Assembly: GCF_003122215.1 (NCBI RefSeq)
Contig: NZ_QEYD01000004.1
Location: forward strand, 62,001 to 126,000
Reading direction: 5' to 3'
Length of the DNA stretch: 64,000 nucleotides
Source: Pararhodobacter marinus
GTDB lineage: Bacteria > Pseudomonadota > Alphaproteobacteria > Rhodobacterales > Rhodobacteraceae
Shown here: in pieces, positions 16,241 through 25,956 of the stretch
Layout: every line of letters starts with the position of its first letter
Position numbering within the stretch: the first letter of the stretch is position 1
Notes under the pieces: generated by a model
The model's database searches: none
What the model was told of the DNA's origin: nothing
The model's input: only the letters and a program-made list of their open reading frames with translations
Translations under genes and position numbers: made by a program

Positions 16241-16493
16241 CTTTTCATCCTTTCGCGTCGCAGCAGGCAGCGAGACAGGCACAAAGGCCGCCGCTGCAGG
16301 GTCGCGAGAGAAACGCCAAGGCGGGTTGTCCGGGTTCCTTGGTCAGAACCGCGAAAGGGCCAAAGCGGTGGCGCTGCGGGTCGCGCCGCTCACTGAGCTG
16401 TTGGCAGGTCCTTGTTAAACAAGGAGTTTCCAGGAGGCTTGGCCGAAGGTCCGGATCGGCAGGTCTTCGCCGACAGCCGGACGCAGCCGGCCT

Positions 16494-16997
16494 TCACCAG
16501 GGCTCGGGCTGGTGGGCATAGGCGATGTAGAGCGGATGCTTGGGATGCCCCGCCTGGCTCAGGCCCAGATGGTACAGTGGCTTGCCGGTCGCGCGCAGAA
16601 GCGCCTCGACCTGCGGCCCGCGCGCCCTGTGCGCGCCATGCGTGCCCCAGGCGCAGACGATGGTATCCGCCCATTCCGCACTTTCCACGATCGCGGCGTC
16701 ATTGGCCGGCCCTACCGGATCCGGCTGCGCGCGCATCACCTTGGGGTCGGTCGCGCGGTAGGCGAAGATGTTGCACACGCGGAATGCGCCGTAACCCAGC
16801 GCCCGCGCGCGCCGCTCGCAGCGCTCGACCGTCGGGTCGTTCTGGACCTCGGTCGCGGTCGAGGGGTTGAGCATGACGAAAAGCACCCGCCGCCCGTCCG
16901 GATCCCAGATCCGGGTGAGCATGTAGCGATAGGCTTCGCAGGCCGAGTAGAGCGCGGTCGAGGGCGCATCGCCCTTGGTGTGGCTTCGGGTGATCAT
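16494..16997 (-). CDS. DUF1643 domain protein
   Basis: Cytoplasmic protein of 167 aa covering nearly the whole DUF1643 domain. Typical segments are RYMLTRIWDPDGRRVLFVMLNPSTATEVQNDPTVERC, GFRVCN-like (GAFRVCNIFAYRATDPK) and the C-terminal LYHLGLSQAGHPKHPLYI. The function of the family is not established. The start is uncertain: ATG 16997 lacks a clear Shine-Dalgarno sequence, and the frame stays open upstream without family resemblance. It is monocistronic, between the rcnB-like gene and a divergent small secreted protein. Confidence 0.8.
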   Translation of the reverse strand: MITRSHTKGDAPSTALYSACEAYRYMLTRIWDPDGRRVLFVMLNPSTATEVQNDPTVERCERRARALGYGAFRVCNIFAYRATDPKVMRAQPDPVGPANDAAIVESAEWADTIVCAWGTHGAHRARGPQVEALLRATGKPLYHLGLSQAGHPKHPLYIAYAHQPEPW

Positions 16998-17140
16998 GCC
17001 GGGGTGATAGCCCGGCGGGACGTCGGAGGAAAGCGCCCGGGCATCGCCTAAGGTCGGAAGCGCTGGACGCCGCGCGCGGCGCGTGGCAGCGTCCGGCCAA
17101 AGCTTCGGCCGTAATCCGGGCCGCAACCGGGAGCGATTTC

Positions 17141-17527
17141 ATGACGATACGGGCGGCACTGGTCCTTATCGCGGTTCTGGCCGCGTCCCCTCTGACCGCT
17201 CAGGGCGTGCCGCAGGGCACCGGCATCCCCGTGGCGACGTCGGTCGGATTGCCGCCGATGACCGCGCCGGGTGGCGTGACGCTTACCGTGGAACTGGGCC
17301 CCGAGGCCCCGCGTGCCGCGCAGGACCTGATCCGCATCGCCCGCCCCGGCGCCCCGGTCGAGGACGATTCGGGAGGGGCCACCTTCGTTCCCGTCGACGG
17401 CGCCGCGATCATCGCCTCGCCCGCGGAACCGGGATCGTGGGAATTGCGCTATGTCGGGCGCGAGAACGGCACCGAGCGTATTCTCGGCAGCAGCGCGCTT
17501 ACCGTGGTCGGTCCCGATTACAAGTAG
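17141..17527 (+). CDS. Small periplasmic protein, function unknown
   Basis: A 128-aa protein with a clear Sec signal peptide (1-20, ending LTAQG) behind GGGAGCG. The mature part looks like one beta-rich domain (GVTLTVELGPEAP, SWELRYVGRENGTERILGSSALTV), reminiscent of small Ig-like modules. I do not recognise a named family. It is 72 nt upstream of tex, but the intervening sequence gives no sign of coupling. Confidence 0.7.
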   Translation: MTIRAALVLIAVLAASPLTAQGVPQGTGIPVATSVGLPPMTAPGGVTLTVELGPEAPRAAQDLIRIARPGAPVEDDSGGATFVPVDGAAIIASPAEPGSWELRYVGRENGTERILGSSALTVVGPDYK

Positions 17528-17599
17528 CGGCGCGGGGCTTGGCCTCGGGTCCGGGCGCGGCTAGGGTCGCTTCCCGCATTCGACCGAAAGGCCCGCTCC

Positions 17600-19921
17600 G
17601 TGACCCAGCCCGCAACCGCGCGCATTCCCCGTCTCATCGCCGCCGAAATCGGCGCCCGCCCCGATCAGGTCATCGCCGCCGTGACCCTGCTGGACGAAGG
17701 CGCGACCGTGCCCTTCGTGGCGCGCTACCGGAAGGAGGCGACCGGGGGCCTCGACGATTCGCAGCTGCGCACGCTGTCCGAGCGGCTGTCCTATCTGCGC
17801 GAGATGGAAGCGCGGCGGGCGACGATCCTCGACAGCATCGCCTCGCAGGGCAAGCTGACCGACGATCTGAGCGCGAAGATCAACGCGGCCGAGACCAAGG
17901 CGGTGCTCGAAGACCTGTACCTGCCCTACAAGCCCAAGCGTCGCACCAAGGCGATGATCGCGCGCGAGAACGGGCTGGAACCGCTGGCCGACGCGATCCT
18001 GGACGACCGCGCGGCGGATCCCGAAACGCTGGCGCAGGGCTACCTGTCCGAGGCGGTGGCGGATACCAAGGCCGCGCTCGACGGCGCGCGCGAGATCATC
18101 GCCGAGCGTCTGACCGAGGATGCCGCGCTCAAGGCGCAGCTGCGCGCGCATATGGCCGCCGTGGCGCGGCTGACGGCGCAGGTATTGCCGGGCAAGGAAG
18201 CCGAGGGCGCGAAATTCTCGGATTACTTCGAACATTCCGAAGCGCTGTCGGGCGTGCCCAGCCACCGCGCACTGGCGATGCTGCGCGGGCGTAACGAAGG
18301 GATCCTTGCGCTTGATCTCGCTGTCGAGCCCGAGGCCGCGCCGGGTCAGTCCACCGCCGAACGCATGGTCGCGCGGGCGCTCAATATCGGGACTGCGGGC
18401 AAGGGCGATGCGTGGCTCGACAAGGTCGCAGGCTGGGTCTGGCGCATCAAGCTGAAGCTCAGCCTGACCATCGACCTGATGACCGATCTGCGCGAAGCCG
18501 CCGAGGCCGAAGCGATCCGCGTTTTCGCCCGCAATCTCAAGGATCTGCTGCTGGCTGCCCCGGCAGGCGCCAAGGCGACGATGGGGCTGGATCCGGGCAT
18601 CCGGACCGGCGTGAAGGTGGCGGTTGTCGATGCGACGGGCAAGGTGGTCGAAACCGCGACCGTCTACCCGTTCCAGCCGCGCATGGATGTTCAGGGCACG
18701 CTGGCGGTGCTGGGGGCGCTGGTGCGCAAGCATGGCGTGGGCCTGATCGCCATCGGCAACGGCACGGCCAGCCGGGAAACCGATGCGCTGGTCGCCGATC
18801 TGCTGTCGAAACTGCCCAGCCCGCGCCCGGTCAAGGTGGTGGTCAGCGAAGCGGGCGCCTCGGTCTATTCGGCCAGCGAACTGGCGGCGCGCGAATTCCC
18901 CGATCTGGACGTGTCGCTCAGGGGCGCGGTGTCGATCGCGCGGCGTTTGCAGGACCCACTGGCCGAGCTGGTCAAGATCGAACCGAAGGCCATCGGCGTC
19001 GGCCAGTACCAGCACGACGTGAACCAGAACGCGCTGGGCAAGGCGCTGGACGGCGTGGTCGAGGACGCGGTGAACGCGGTCGGTGTGGAACTGAACACCG
19101 CCTCGGCGCCGCTTCTGGCGCGGGTATCGGGGCTCAGCGCGGGGCTGGCGGAATCGGTGGTCGCGCATCGCGACGCGAACGGCCCATTTGCCAGCCGCAA
19201 GGAGCTGTTGAAAGTCGCGCGGCTTGGTCCCAAGGCGTTTGAACAGGCGGCGGGCTTCCTGCGCATCCAGGGCGGGAAAGAGCCGCTGGACGCGTCGTCC
19301 GTGCACCCCGAAGCCTATGATCTGGCACGCCGGATCGTGTCGGCGGCGGGCAAGGATGTCGCCACGCTGATGAAGGATCCCGCCCCGCTGAAGCGCCTCA
19401 GCCCCGAGGATTTCACCGACGACACGTTCGGGCTGCCCACCGTGCGCGACATCATGGCCGAGCTGGAAAAACCCGGCCGCGACCCGCGCCCCGAGTTCAA
19501 GACCGCGACCTTCGCCGAGGGCGTGAACGAGATCCGCGACCTGAAACCGGGGATGCGGCTGGAGGGGACCGTCACCAACGTCGCGGCCTTCGGCGCTTTC
19601 GTTGATATCGGCGTGCATCAGGACGGGCTGGTCCATGTCAGCCAGCTGGCTGATCGCTTCGTCAAGGATCCGCACGAAGTGGTCAAGGCAGGCGATGTCG
19701 TCACCGTCCGCGTGGTCGAGGTCGACGTGGCGCGCAAGCGCATAGGGCTGACGATGCGCAAGGACAATGCCGATACCCGCCCCGACCGGGGCGCCCGCGA
19801 TCAGCAGCGAGGGCCGAAGGGCGGCAAGGGTCCGCGCGGCGGCAGCGCCGGGCCCGCGAAGCGTGACCAAGCGCAGGGCGCGTTCGGCGCCGCGCTGATG
19901 GATGCGCTGAAGAAGCGCTGA
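17600..19921 (+). CDS. tex: Tex family RNA-binding transcription accessory protein
   Basis: Cytoplasmic nucleic-acid-binding protein of 773 aa, full length for Tex. In order: an N-terminal helical/HTH region including [17 protein letters not shown] (about 35-55), a YqgF-like domain from about 325 ([17 protein letters not shown]), helix-hairpin-helix motifs (about 490-560), and an S1 RNA-binding domain (about 650-722, [28 protein letters not shown]). The last 45 residues are a basic Gly-rich tail. The start is GTG 17600. Tex homologues influence transcription, toxin expression and stress survival. Confidence 0.95.
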   Translation: MTQPATARIPRLIAAEIGARPDQVIAAVTLLDEGATVPFVARYRKEATGGLDDSQLRTLSERLSYLREMEARRATILDSIASQGKLTDDLSAKINAAETKAVLEDLYLPYKPKRRTKAMIARENGLEPLADAILDDRAADPETLAQGYLSEAVADTKAALDGAREIIAERLTEDAALKAQLRAHMAAVARLTAQVLPGKEAEGAKFSDYFEHSEALSGVPSHRALAMLRGRNEGILALDLAVEPEAAPGQSTAERMVARALNIGTAGKGDAWLDKVAGWVWRIKLKLSLTIDLMTDLREAAEAEAIRVFARNLKDLLLAAPAGAKATMGLDPGIRTGVKVAVVDATGKVVETATVYPFQPRMDVQGTLAVLGALVRKHGVGLIAIGNGTASRETDALVADLLSKLPSPRPVKVVVSEAGASVYSASELAAREFPDLDVSLRGAVSIARRLQDPLAELVKIEPKAIGVGQYQHDVNQNALGKALDGVVEDAVNAVGVELNTASAPLLARVSGLSAGLAESVVAHRDANGPFASRKELLKVARLGPKAFEQAAGFLRIQGGKEPLDASSVHPEAYDLARRIVSAAGKDVATLMKDPAPLKRLSPEDFTDDTFGLPTVRDIMAELEKPGRDPRPEFKTATFAEGVNEIRDLKPGMRLEGTVTNVAAFGAFVDIGVHQDGLVHVSQLADRFVKDPHEVVKAGDVVTVRVVEVDVARKRIGLTMRKDNADTRPDRGARDQQRGPKGGKGPRGGSAGPAKRDQAQGAFGAALMDALKKR

Positions 19922-19971
19922 AGTCCGTGCGCCCTGAGAAGGAGTGGTAGACAGGCGTACGGGCAGGGGTA

Positions 19972-20062
19972 ACGAATCCGCCACAGGTGAAAACCGTTGT
20001 GGATTCGTGACTTGCCCGGCGCCCCCCCATAGGTCTTGATCGTTCAGATAGCCTGGGGGGGC
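19972..20062 (+). promoter_or_regulatory. Two-hairpin RNA leader that hides the ribosome site of the UMF1 gene
   Basis: Hairpin 1 (19972-20008): ACGAAT pairs with ATTCGT, CCACA with TGTGG and GGT with ACC around a GAAA tetraloop; the bulges are CCG and GT. Hairpin 2: GCCCCCCC (20021-20028) pairs with GGGGGGGC (20055-20062). The G run is the only Shine-Dalgarno-like sequence before ATG 20069, so hairpin 2 would block initiation. This looks like a translational switch, or thermometer-like control. I know no named motif with this form. Confidence 0.5.
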
Positions 20063-20068
20063 CTTGTT

Positions 20069-21457
20069 ATGACCGAATCGACGGCCGCACGCGCGGCCGA
20101 TGCCGACGCGCGTGGCGCGGCACAGCGGCGGATCTGGGGCTGGTGGTGGTTCGACTGGGCCAGCCAGCCCTATAACACGCTGCTGATCACCTTCATCTTC
20201 GGCCCCTATGTGGTGGGCGTGGTGGGCGACGGCTCGCGCGCGCAGGCGATCTGGGGCTACGGGATCGGCTTTGCCGGGATCCTGCTGGCCGTGCTGGCGC
20301 CGCTTCTGGGCGCTGTGGCCGACCGCTCGGGCAAGCGGATGGTCTTCATCTGGTTCTTTTCGCTGTGCTACGTGGTCGGCGCATGGGGGCTCTGGTTCTC
20401 GGCACCGGCGGATTTCAACATCTGGTACGTGATGCTGATGTTCTGCCTCGGTCTGGTCGGGATGGAATTCGCGACGATCTTCACCAACGCCATGCTGCCC
20501 GACCTCGCCCCGCGCGAGGAACTGGGCAAGGTGTCGGGCTCGGGCTGGGCCTGGGGCTATGTCGGCGGGCTGGTCGCGCTGATCCTGATGCTGACGCTGC
20601 TGGCCGAGGGATCGAACGGCACCACGCTGATCGGCATCGACCCGATCTTCGGGCTGGACCCGGAAACCCGCGAGGGCACGCGCTCGGTCGGGCCGCTGAC
20701 GGCGTTCTGGTATGTCGTCTTCATGATCCCGTTCTTCTGGTGGGTGCGCGAGCCGCGCAAACCCGACGCGGTCGGCATCGGCACCGCCATTCGCGGCGCC
20801 TGGCCGGAACTGAAATCGACCCTGGCGGGTTTGCCTGCGAACCGCAGCCTCTTTGCCTTTCTCGGATCCTCGATGTTCTACCGCGACGCGCTCAACGGCG
20901 TTTACACTTTCGGCGGCATCTATGCCGCCGGCGTGCTGGGCTGGAGCGTGGTGCAGGTGGGCATCTTCGGCATCCTCGCTGCCGCGACCGGCGCGCTGTT
21001 CGCATGGCTGGGGGGCAAGGCCGACAGCCGCTTCGGCCCCAAACCCGTCATCGTCTTCAACGTCGTGGCGCTGGCCCTGACCGCGCTGGCCATCGTTTTC
21101 GTGTCGCGCGATTCGGTCTTCGGCATCGCCGTGACGCCCGACTCGTCGCTTCCTGACATCGCGTTCTATGTGCTGGGCGCTATTGTCGGTGCCGCGGGCG
21201 GCGCAATGCAATCGGCGTCGCGCACCATGATGGTGCGCCAGGGCGATACCGACAAGATGACCGAAGGCTTCGGTCTCTATGCCCTGTCGGGCAAGGCGAC
21301 CGCCTTCCTGGCGCCGCTGTCGATCGGCATCGCCACCGACCTGTCGGGCAGCCAGCAGATCGGCATCCTGCCGGTGACGGCGCTGTTCATGCTGGGTCTC
21401 GTCCTTCTCGCTTTCGTCCACCCCGAAGGGTCCAGCCGCAAAGAGGTGCCCGCATGA
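20069..21457 (+). CDS. MFS transporter, UMF1 (Atg22-like) family
   Basis: Inner-membrane transporter of 462 aa with about 12 hydrophobic segments. The N-terminal WWWFDWASQPYNTLLITFIFGPY is the signature start of the UMF1 family, followed by GAVADRSGKR in the 2-3 loop. Bacterial members have few known substrates; the yeast relative Atg22 exports amino acids from vacuoles. I use ATG 20069 because the upstream part of the frame lies in the structured leader. It overlaps mepA by 4 bp (ATGA), which ties it to a murein endopeptidase and suggests a link with recycling of wall peptides or amino acids; that is inference. Confidence 0.88.
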   Translation: MTESTAARAADADARGAAQRRIWGWWWFDWASQPYNTLLITFIFGPYVVGVVGDGSRAQAIWGYGIGFAGILLAVLAPLLGAVADRSGKRMVFIWFFSLCYVVGAWGLWFSAPADFNIWYVMLMFCLGLVGMEFATIFTNAMLPDLAPREELGKVSGSGWAWGYVGGLVALILMLTLLAEGSNGTTLIGIDPIFGLDPETREGTRSVGPLTAFWYVVFMIPFFWWVREPRKPDAVGIGTAIRGAWPELKSTLAGLPANRSLFAFLGSSMFYRDALNGVYTFGGIYAAGVLGWSVVQVGIFGILAAATGALFAWLGGKADSRFGPKPVIVFNVVALALTALAIVFVSRDSVFGIAVTPDSSLPDIAFYVLGAIVGAAGGAMQSASRTMMVRQGDTDKMTEGFGLYALSGKATAFLAPLSIGIATDLSGSQQIGILPVTALFMLGLVLLAFVHPEGSSRKEVPA

Positions 21458-22371
21458 AACGCCTGTCGCTTTTGCTGGGGGCATTGGGTCTTGGCGCCTG
21501 CGTGAGCAGCAGCGCCATCGATCCGGCCATCGCCCAGCAACTCGCCAACCAGTTGTTCGGCGCGGCGACGCGCGGCACCAGCGAACCGGCGCAGGTTTAC
21601 GGCTCTTACGCGCGGGGCTGCGGCGACGGCTTCGTTCAACTGCCCGAAACCGGACCGACATGGCAGGCGATGCGCCTGTCGCGCAACCGAAATTGGGGCC
21701 ATCCCGAGATGATCTCGTTTATTCAGGATCTCAGCCGTCAGGCGGTGCAGATCGGCTGGAACGGGCTTTATGTCGGCGATATCAGCCAGCCGCGCGGCGG
21801 GCCCATGACCTCGGGTCATGCCAGCCACCAGATGGGGCTGGATGCCGATATCTGGATGCTGCCGCCGGGGCGTCTGGATCTCAGCCGCACCGAGCGTGAA
21901 AACCTGTCCTCGGTCAGTGTCCGGACAGAGGATCAGCGCGGGCTGACCAGCCACTGGACGCCGCAACATGCGCAGGTGCTGCGGGCGGCGGCGTCCGATC
22001 CGCGGGTCGACCGGATATTCGTCGCCGCGGCGGTGAAGATCGAGATGTGCCGCACGGCCACCCCGGCCGATACCGCGTGGCTGCAGCGCATTCGCCCGAT
22101 TCAGGGACACAATTACCACTTCCATGTCCGGCTGCGCTGCCCAGCCGGGTCTCCGTCATGCGAAACGCAAAGCCCGACCGTGGCCGAGCTGTCGAATGGC
22201 GGCAATGCGTGCGACGACACCCTCATGTGGTGGGTGACGGATTTCCTGAACCCGCCGCGCCAGACTGAGCGCCCTGCCGAACCCGCGGAACCGACGCCCC
22301 GGCGTCGCCATCCGCGGGAATTTGTCATGGCTGACCTGCCCCGCCAATGTTCGGAAGTTGTAACCAGATGA
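21454..22371 (+). CDS. mepA: Penicillin-insensitive murein endopeptidase
   Basis: Periplasmic LAS-type zinc endopeptidase of 305 aa that cuts D-Ala-mDAP crosslinks in peptidoglycan. The N-terminus is a lipoprotein-like signal (LLLGALGLGAC, lipobox Cys at 16). Zinc-site segments are GGPMTSGHASHQMGLDADIWM (HxxxxxxxD) and the C-terminal HNYHFHVRLRCP (HxH). The C-terminal 50 residues form a Pro/Arg-rich extension. Overlapping starts and stops on both sides place it in one operon with the MFS gene and the phytase-like gene. Confidence 0.92.
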   Translation: MKRLSLLLGALGLGACVSSSAIDPAIAQQLANQLFGAATRGTSEPAQVYGSYARGCGDGFVQLPETGPTWQAMRLSRNRNWGHPEMISFIQDLSRQAVQIGWNGLYVGDISQPRGGPMTSGHASHQMGLDADIWMLPPGRLDLSRTERENLSSVSVRTEDQRGLTSHWTPQHAQVLRAAASDPRVDRIFVAAAVKIEMCRTATPADTAWLQRIRPIQGHNYHFHVRLRCPAGSPSCETQSPTVAELSNGGNACDDTLMWWVTDFLNPPRQTERPAEPAEPTPRRRHPREFVMADLPRQCSEVVTR

Positions 22372-23360
22372 TCGCTGCCCGCTCTCTCATCGCTGCCCTC
22401 GTGGGGGTCGCCCTCGGCGGCGCCGTCCTGCCCGCCGGTGCCCAGACCTCGTATTCGCAACGCGCGCGCGCTCAGACCGAGTCCGGGCATACCCAGTCGC
22501 ATCCCGACACCTATTATGCCGGCGTGGTTCAGCACCAGCCCGCCAGCATTCCCGCCGCTCAGGTCGTGGCGCGTTACCGGATTCCGCTGATGTCGGGGGG
22601 CATCAACGATTTCTCGGGGATCGCCACCAGCGACGGCACCAATATCTACATGGTCTCGGATCACGGCTTCATCGTCGCCGCGCGCCTGCAGCGCGGCTAC
22701 GGGCAAAGCATCGACGGGATGCAGATCCGTCAGGTTGCGCTGTTGCGCGGCGAGGACGGGCGCCCGCTGTCGGGGTCTTTGCGCGATGCCGAGGGTCTGA
22801 GCATCGGCCGCGATGGCGCCTTCTACGTGTCGTTCGAGCAGCACAACCGCGTGCTGCGCTATCCGTCGCTGGGTTCGGCGGCACAATCGACCGGCATGCA
22901 TCACGATTTCGAACGCCTGCGCGCGGGAAGCGGGCTGCAATCGGTGGCGGTCGACCCCTCCGGGCGCATCTATTCGATCCCCAAACGCGCGGCGCGGGCG
23001 ACCTATGGCTTCCCGTCCTACATGTACACCAACGGAAGCTGGACAGGCGCTTTCCGCATCCCCTCGGACGGGCATTTCTATCCGGTGAGCGCGGATTTCG
23101 GACCCGATGGCGCGCTCTACATTCTGGAACAGGAAAGCGCGGGACGGGGCTATCGCAGCCAGGTAAGGCGCTTTCGCGTGAACGGGCAGGCGATTTCCGA
23201 GGGGCAATGGGTCATGCGCTCGGAATACAACCAGTTCGGGAACCTCGAAGGACTTGCGGTGTTTCGTGACTGGAACGGGCGTATCCGGCTGCTGATGGTC
23301 TCGGACGACGATCTGCAGCGGGGGCCTTCGGAACTGATCGACGTGGCCGTCAACCGCTGA
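22368..23360 (+). CDS. Exported esterase-like/phytase-like beta-propeller protein
   Basis: Exported protein of 330 aa. The signal peptide (about 1-26, ending LPAGAQT) is followed by the 'esterase-like activity of phytase' type of domain: GGINDFSGIATSDGTNIYMVSDHG, LRDAEGLSIGRDGAFYVSFEQHNRV and FGNLEGLAVFRDW are typical acidic propeller-blade segments. Catalytic function is unproven for most members. ATG 22368 overlaps the mepA stop (ATGA), giving a secreted enzyme pair. Confidence 0.85.
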   Translation: MIAARSLIAALVGVALGGAVLPAGAQTSYSQRARAQTESGHTQSHPDTYYAGVVQHQPASIPAAQVVARYRIPLMSGGINDFSGIATSDGTNIYMVSDHGFIVAARLQRGYGQSIDGMQIRQVALLRGEDGRPLSGSLRDAEGLSIGRDGAFYVSFEQHNRVLRYPSLGSAAQSTGMHHDFERLRAGSGLQSVAVDPSGRIYSIPKRAARATYGFPSYMYTNGSWTGAFRIPSDGHFYPVSADFGPDGALYILEQESAGRGYRSQVRRFRVNGQAISEGQWVMRSEYNQFGNLEGLAVFRDWNGRIRLLMVSDDDLQRGPSELIDVAVNR

Positions 23361-23440
23361 GCGCCGAGCGCGGGCTCGTGGATTGCAACCGCGCCGGACC
23401 GTTCCCATCTTGATGGGCATGGATCGCAAGGGGCAAGAAC

Positions 23441-24433
23441 GTGACTGACACGAAAGGCGCCGTTGAGCCGGCCGTCCCGGTTCTGTGGCTGTTGGGCAAG
23501 ACCGGGGCGGGAAAGACATCGCTTGTGCGCGCGCTGACCGGCGCGGGCGAGGTCGGCAACGGCTTTGCCCCCGGCACGCAGGACGCGACAGTCCACGATT
23601 TCCCCGCCGCCGCGCCTGCCGTGCGGTTCCTCGACACAAGAGGGCTGGGCGAAGCCGGGCACGAGGCCTCGGGCGACGTAGCGGCGGCGCAGCGCATGGC
23701 GCAGGCGATCCTTGCAGTGGTGCGGCTTGACGATCCGGTGCAGGCGCCGGTCACCGACATCCTCAGGCGGACGAAGCTTCCGGTGCTGCTGGTCCTGACC
23801 GGCGCCGACCTGGTCCCCGATCCGCAGGCGCAACTGCGCGCGCGCGCTCATCTCACCGAGCTGATCGGGCGGGAGCTGCCCTCGGTCACGCTGGCCATGC
23901 CGCGCGAGGGGCTGGTGACGGGGCTCGAGGATCTTCTCGACGCGCTCGACAGCTTCCTTCCCCGTGCCGCCGCCGCGCTGCGACGCGCAGACGAAGCGCG
24001 CGCCTTCCAGCGGATGCGCAAGACGGTGGTGCGCTACGCGGCGCTGGCGGGGGCGACCGATGTCGTGCCGATTGCCGGGCTGGCCACCGTTCCCGCGACG
24101 CAGGCCGCGATGCTGAAAGCGCTGGCGCAGGCCCATGGGGTCGATCTGACGCCGACGCGGATGGGGCTGCTGGCCTCGGCGCTGGGGATCGGCTCGCTTG
24201 CGCGGATGGGCGCCGCGTTGCTGGCCCGGCAGGGGGCAAAGCTGCTGCCGGTCGCGGGCCAGACCGTGGGGGCCGCCGCCGCTGCGGGGGCAAGTTTCGC
24301 CACGACCTACGCGCTGGGCCGCGCCGCCTCGGCCTGGCTTTACGGCGTGGCACACGGGGCCGAGCCGGATAGCGCGACGCTGCGCAGTCTCTACGATCAG
24401 GCGCTGAAAGGCGCGCGCAATGACGCTGGGTGA
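23441..24433 (+). CDS. GTPase with C-terminal DUF697-like membrane region
   Basis: Protein of 330 aa starting at GTG 23441 behind AAGGGGCAAG. The GTPase domain (about 12-170) has the P-loop GKTGAGKTS (19-27) and G3 LDTRGLGE. G4 reads TGAD, so the usual Lys of N/T-K-x-D is absent. The C-terminal half (about 195-325) is hydrophobic and Ala/Gly-rich (VVRYAALAGATDVVPIAGLATVPATQ, then two or three helices), like the DUF697/YcjF region. It overlaps the next GTPase gene by 14 nt. The pair resembles YcjX/YcjF-type envelope GTPases of unknown function. Confidence 0.78.
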   Translation: MTDTKGAVEPAVPVLWLLGKTGAGKTSLVRALTGAGEVGNGFAPGTQDATVHDFPAAAPAVRFLDTRGLGEAGHEASGDVAAAQRMAQAILAVVRLDDPVQAPVTDILRRTKLPVLLVLTGADLVPDPQAQLRARAHLTELIGRELPSVTLAMPREGLVTGLEDLLDALDSFLPRAAAALRRADEARAFQRMRKTVVRYAALAGATDVVPIAGLATVPATQAAMLKALAQAHGVDLTPTRMGLLASALGIGSLARMGAALLARQGAKLLPVAGQTVGAAAAAGASFATTYALGRAASAWLYGVAHGAEPDSATLRSLYDQALKGARNDAG

Positions 24434-25937
24434 ACGGCTTCGGCATACGCTGCTGCGCTGGGACAAGCTGGGACTTGCCGCCATCCTTGCGCTGCCGCTG
24501 ACGCTGTCGATGCTGCTGGGCTTCCTGTATCTGCACGAACACGGCTATCTTCTGTGGTTCGCGCTGGGCACGGCCTTGTTCTACGCGGGGTTCCGGGGCG
24601 CGGTCTTCGTGGCCCGCTGGCGTACCCGCGCGGCGGGCGAGAGGGTCCCGCGCGAGGTCGAGGGCCCCAAGCCAGACCCGGAATGGACCGAGGCCGAGAA
24701 AGCTGCCTTCGCCCGCGCCCGCGCCCGTATCGACCGCCGCCTGTCCGAGCCGATACCCTGGGCCACCCTGCCCGCCGAGGCGCTGAGCGTGGTCGAAGAG
24801 GTCGCGACCGACCTGTCAGACGGCCGCCGTTCGGCGCTGGACTTCACGCTGCCCGAGGCCTTGATGCTGGTCGATCAGGTCGCGCTTCGCTACCGCGCCT
24901 TCCTGCTTGAACACGTCCCCTATTCCGACAAGCTGTCAGTGCGCACGATGCACTGGCTGTGGCGCAAGCAGGACGCGGCGCTCAGCGCGTGGGAAACCGG
25001 CTTTCTGGCCTGGCGCGGGGTGCGGCTGGTGATGAACCCCGCCGTGGGCCTGCTGCGCGAGGCCGAGCGTGTGCTGGCCACCGGGCTGCAGGACCGGCTG
25101 ACCGACAAGTTCCGCCGCGATGCGCAGGCGATCTTGCTGGAAGAAAGCGCGCAGGCGGCAATCGACCTCTATAGCGGGCGGCTGAAGGTCAGCGAACAGG
25201 ACCTCACGCGGCTGGGCGCGCGCGTCACGGTGCCCGATGCCAGACCCGAAGGCGCGGTGCAGATCGTCATCGTCGGCCAGACCTCGGCGGGGAAATCGAC
25301 GCTGCTCAACGCCCTTCTTGAGGAAGACAGCGCCGAGACGGATGCCGCGCCCACCACCGAGGCGGCCTCGGGACACATGACGGAAAGCGGCGTGCGGCTG
25401 ATCGATACGCCGGGGCTCGACGGCACCGACCGGATGGCGCGGGCGATTGCGGCGCAGATGGTCGCGGCCGATCTGGTGATCTGGGTCCACCGCGCCAATC
25501 GCCCGGGCCGCGCCGCCGATACCGCGCTGCAGGCGGCCTTTGACGCGGCGATGACGCGCGATCCCGCGCGCCGGCACCCGCCGGTGATCCATGTCGCGAA
25601 CGCGGCCGACCTTCTGTTGCCCGGTTGGCCCCGCCCCGAGAATACCCTGACGGCAGAGGATCGCGCCACGCTCGACGCCGCTGCCGGGGCCATCGCGCAG
25701 GCGATGGGGCCGGCGGTCGATCCGCGTGCGGTGATCCCGATCCGGGCCGAGGCGCCGGATTGGAACATCGACGCGCTTGACGCGGCGATCGACGCGGTCC
25801 TGCCCGAAGCCCGCATGACCCGGCGCAACCGGCTGCGTCTGGAAGGCGCGGCGGGCCAGGGGCTGCGCGGCAACCTGACCCGCGCCCGGCGGGGCGCGGG
25901 CGCACTGGTGCGCGCGCTGGGCAGCCGCTGGCGCTAG
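24420..25937 (+). CDS. Membrane-anchored GTPase (dynamin/YcjX-like), second of a pair
   Basis: Protein of 505 aa. Two N-terminal transmembrane helices (about 17-37 and 43-64) are followed by a helical region (about 80-270) and a GTPase domain (about 280-470) with P-loop VGQTSAGKSTLLNAL (about 283-297), a Thr-rich switch I (APTTEAASGHMT) and G3 DTPGLDGTD. G4 reads NAAD rather than NKxD. The order (helices, then a Ras-like domain) suggests a septin- or dynamin-like membrane GTPase. The 14-nt overlap with the preceding GTPase argues that the two products act together. Confidence 0.78.
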   Translation: MTLGERLRHTLLRWDKLGLAAILALPLTLSMLLGFLYLHEHGYLLWFALGTALFYAGFRGAVFVARWRTRAAGERVPREVEGPKPDPEWTEAEKAAFARARARIDRRLSEPIPWATLPAEALSVVEEVATDLSDGRRSALDFTLPEALMLVDQVALRYRAFLLEHVPYSDKLSVRTMHWLWRKQDAALSAWETGFLAWRGVRLVMNPAVGLLREAERVLATGLQDRLTDKFRRDAQAILLEESAQAAIDLYSGRLKVSEQDLTRLGARVTVPDARPEGAVQIVIVGQTSAGKSTLLNALLEEDSAETDAAPTTEAASGHMTESGVRLIDTPGLDGTDRMARAIAAQMVAADLVIWVHRANRPGRAADTALQAAFDAAMTRDPARRHPPVIHVANAADLLLPGWPRPENTLTAEDRATLDAAAGAIAQAMGPAVDPRAVIPIRAEAPDWNIDALDAAIDAVLPEARMTRRNRLRLEGAAGQGLRGNLTRARRGAGALVRALGSRWR

Positions 25938-25956
25938 TCCGAAGCGGCGGCCCGGC

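Noticed and set aside
16411-16423. Palindrome CTTGTTAAACAAG as an operator
   Set aside because: It is short, isolated and not placed near a promoter of either neighbouring gene; chance is the simpler reading.
17561-21661. Very long open frame (about 1366 codons) on the minus strand across tex and the MFS gene
   Set aside because: It is the antisense shadow of two clear genes in GC-rich DNA, with a composition (Arg, His, Gln, Gly) typical of such shadows and no recognisable domain.
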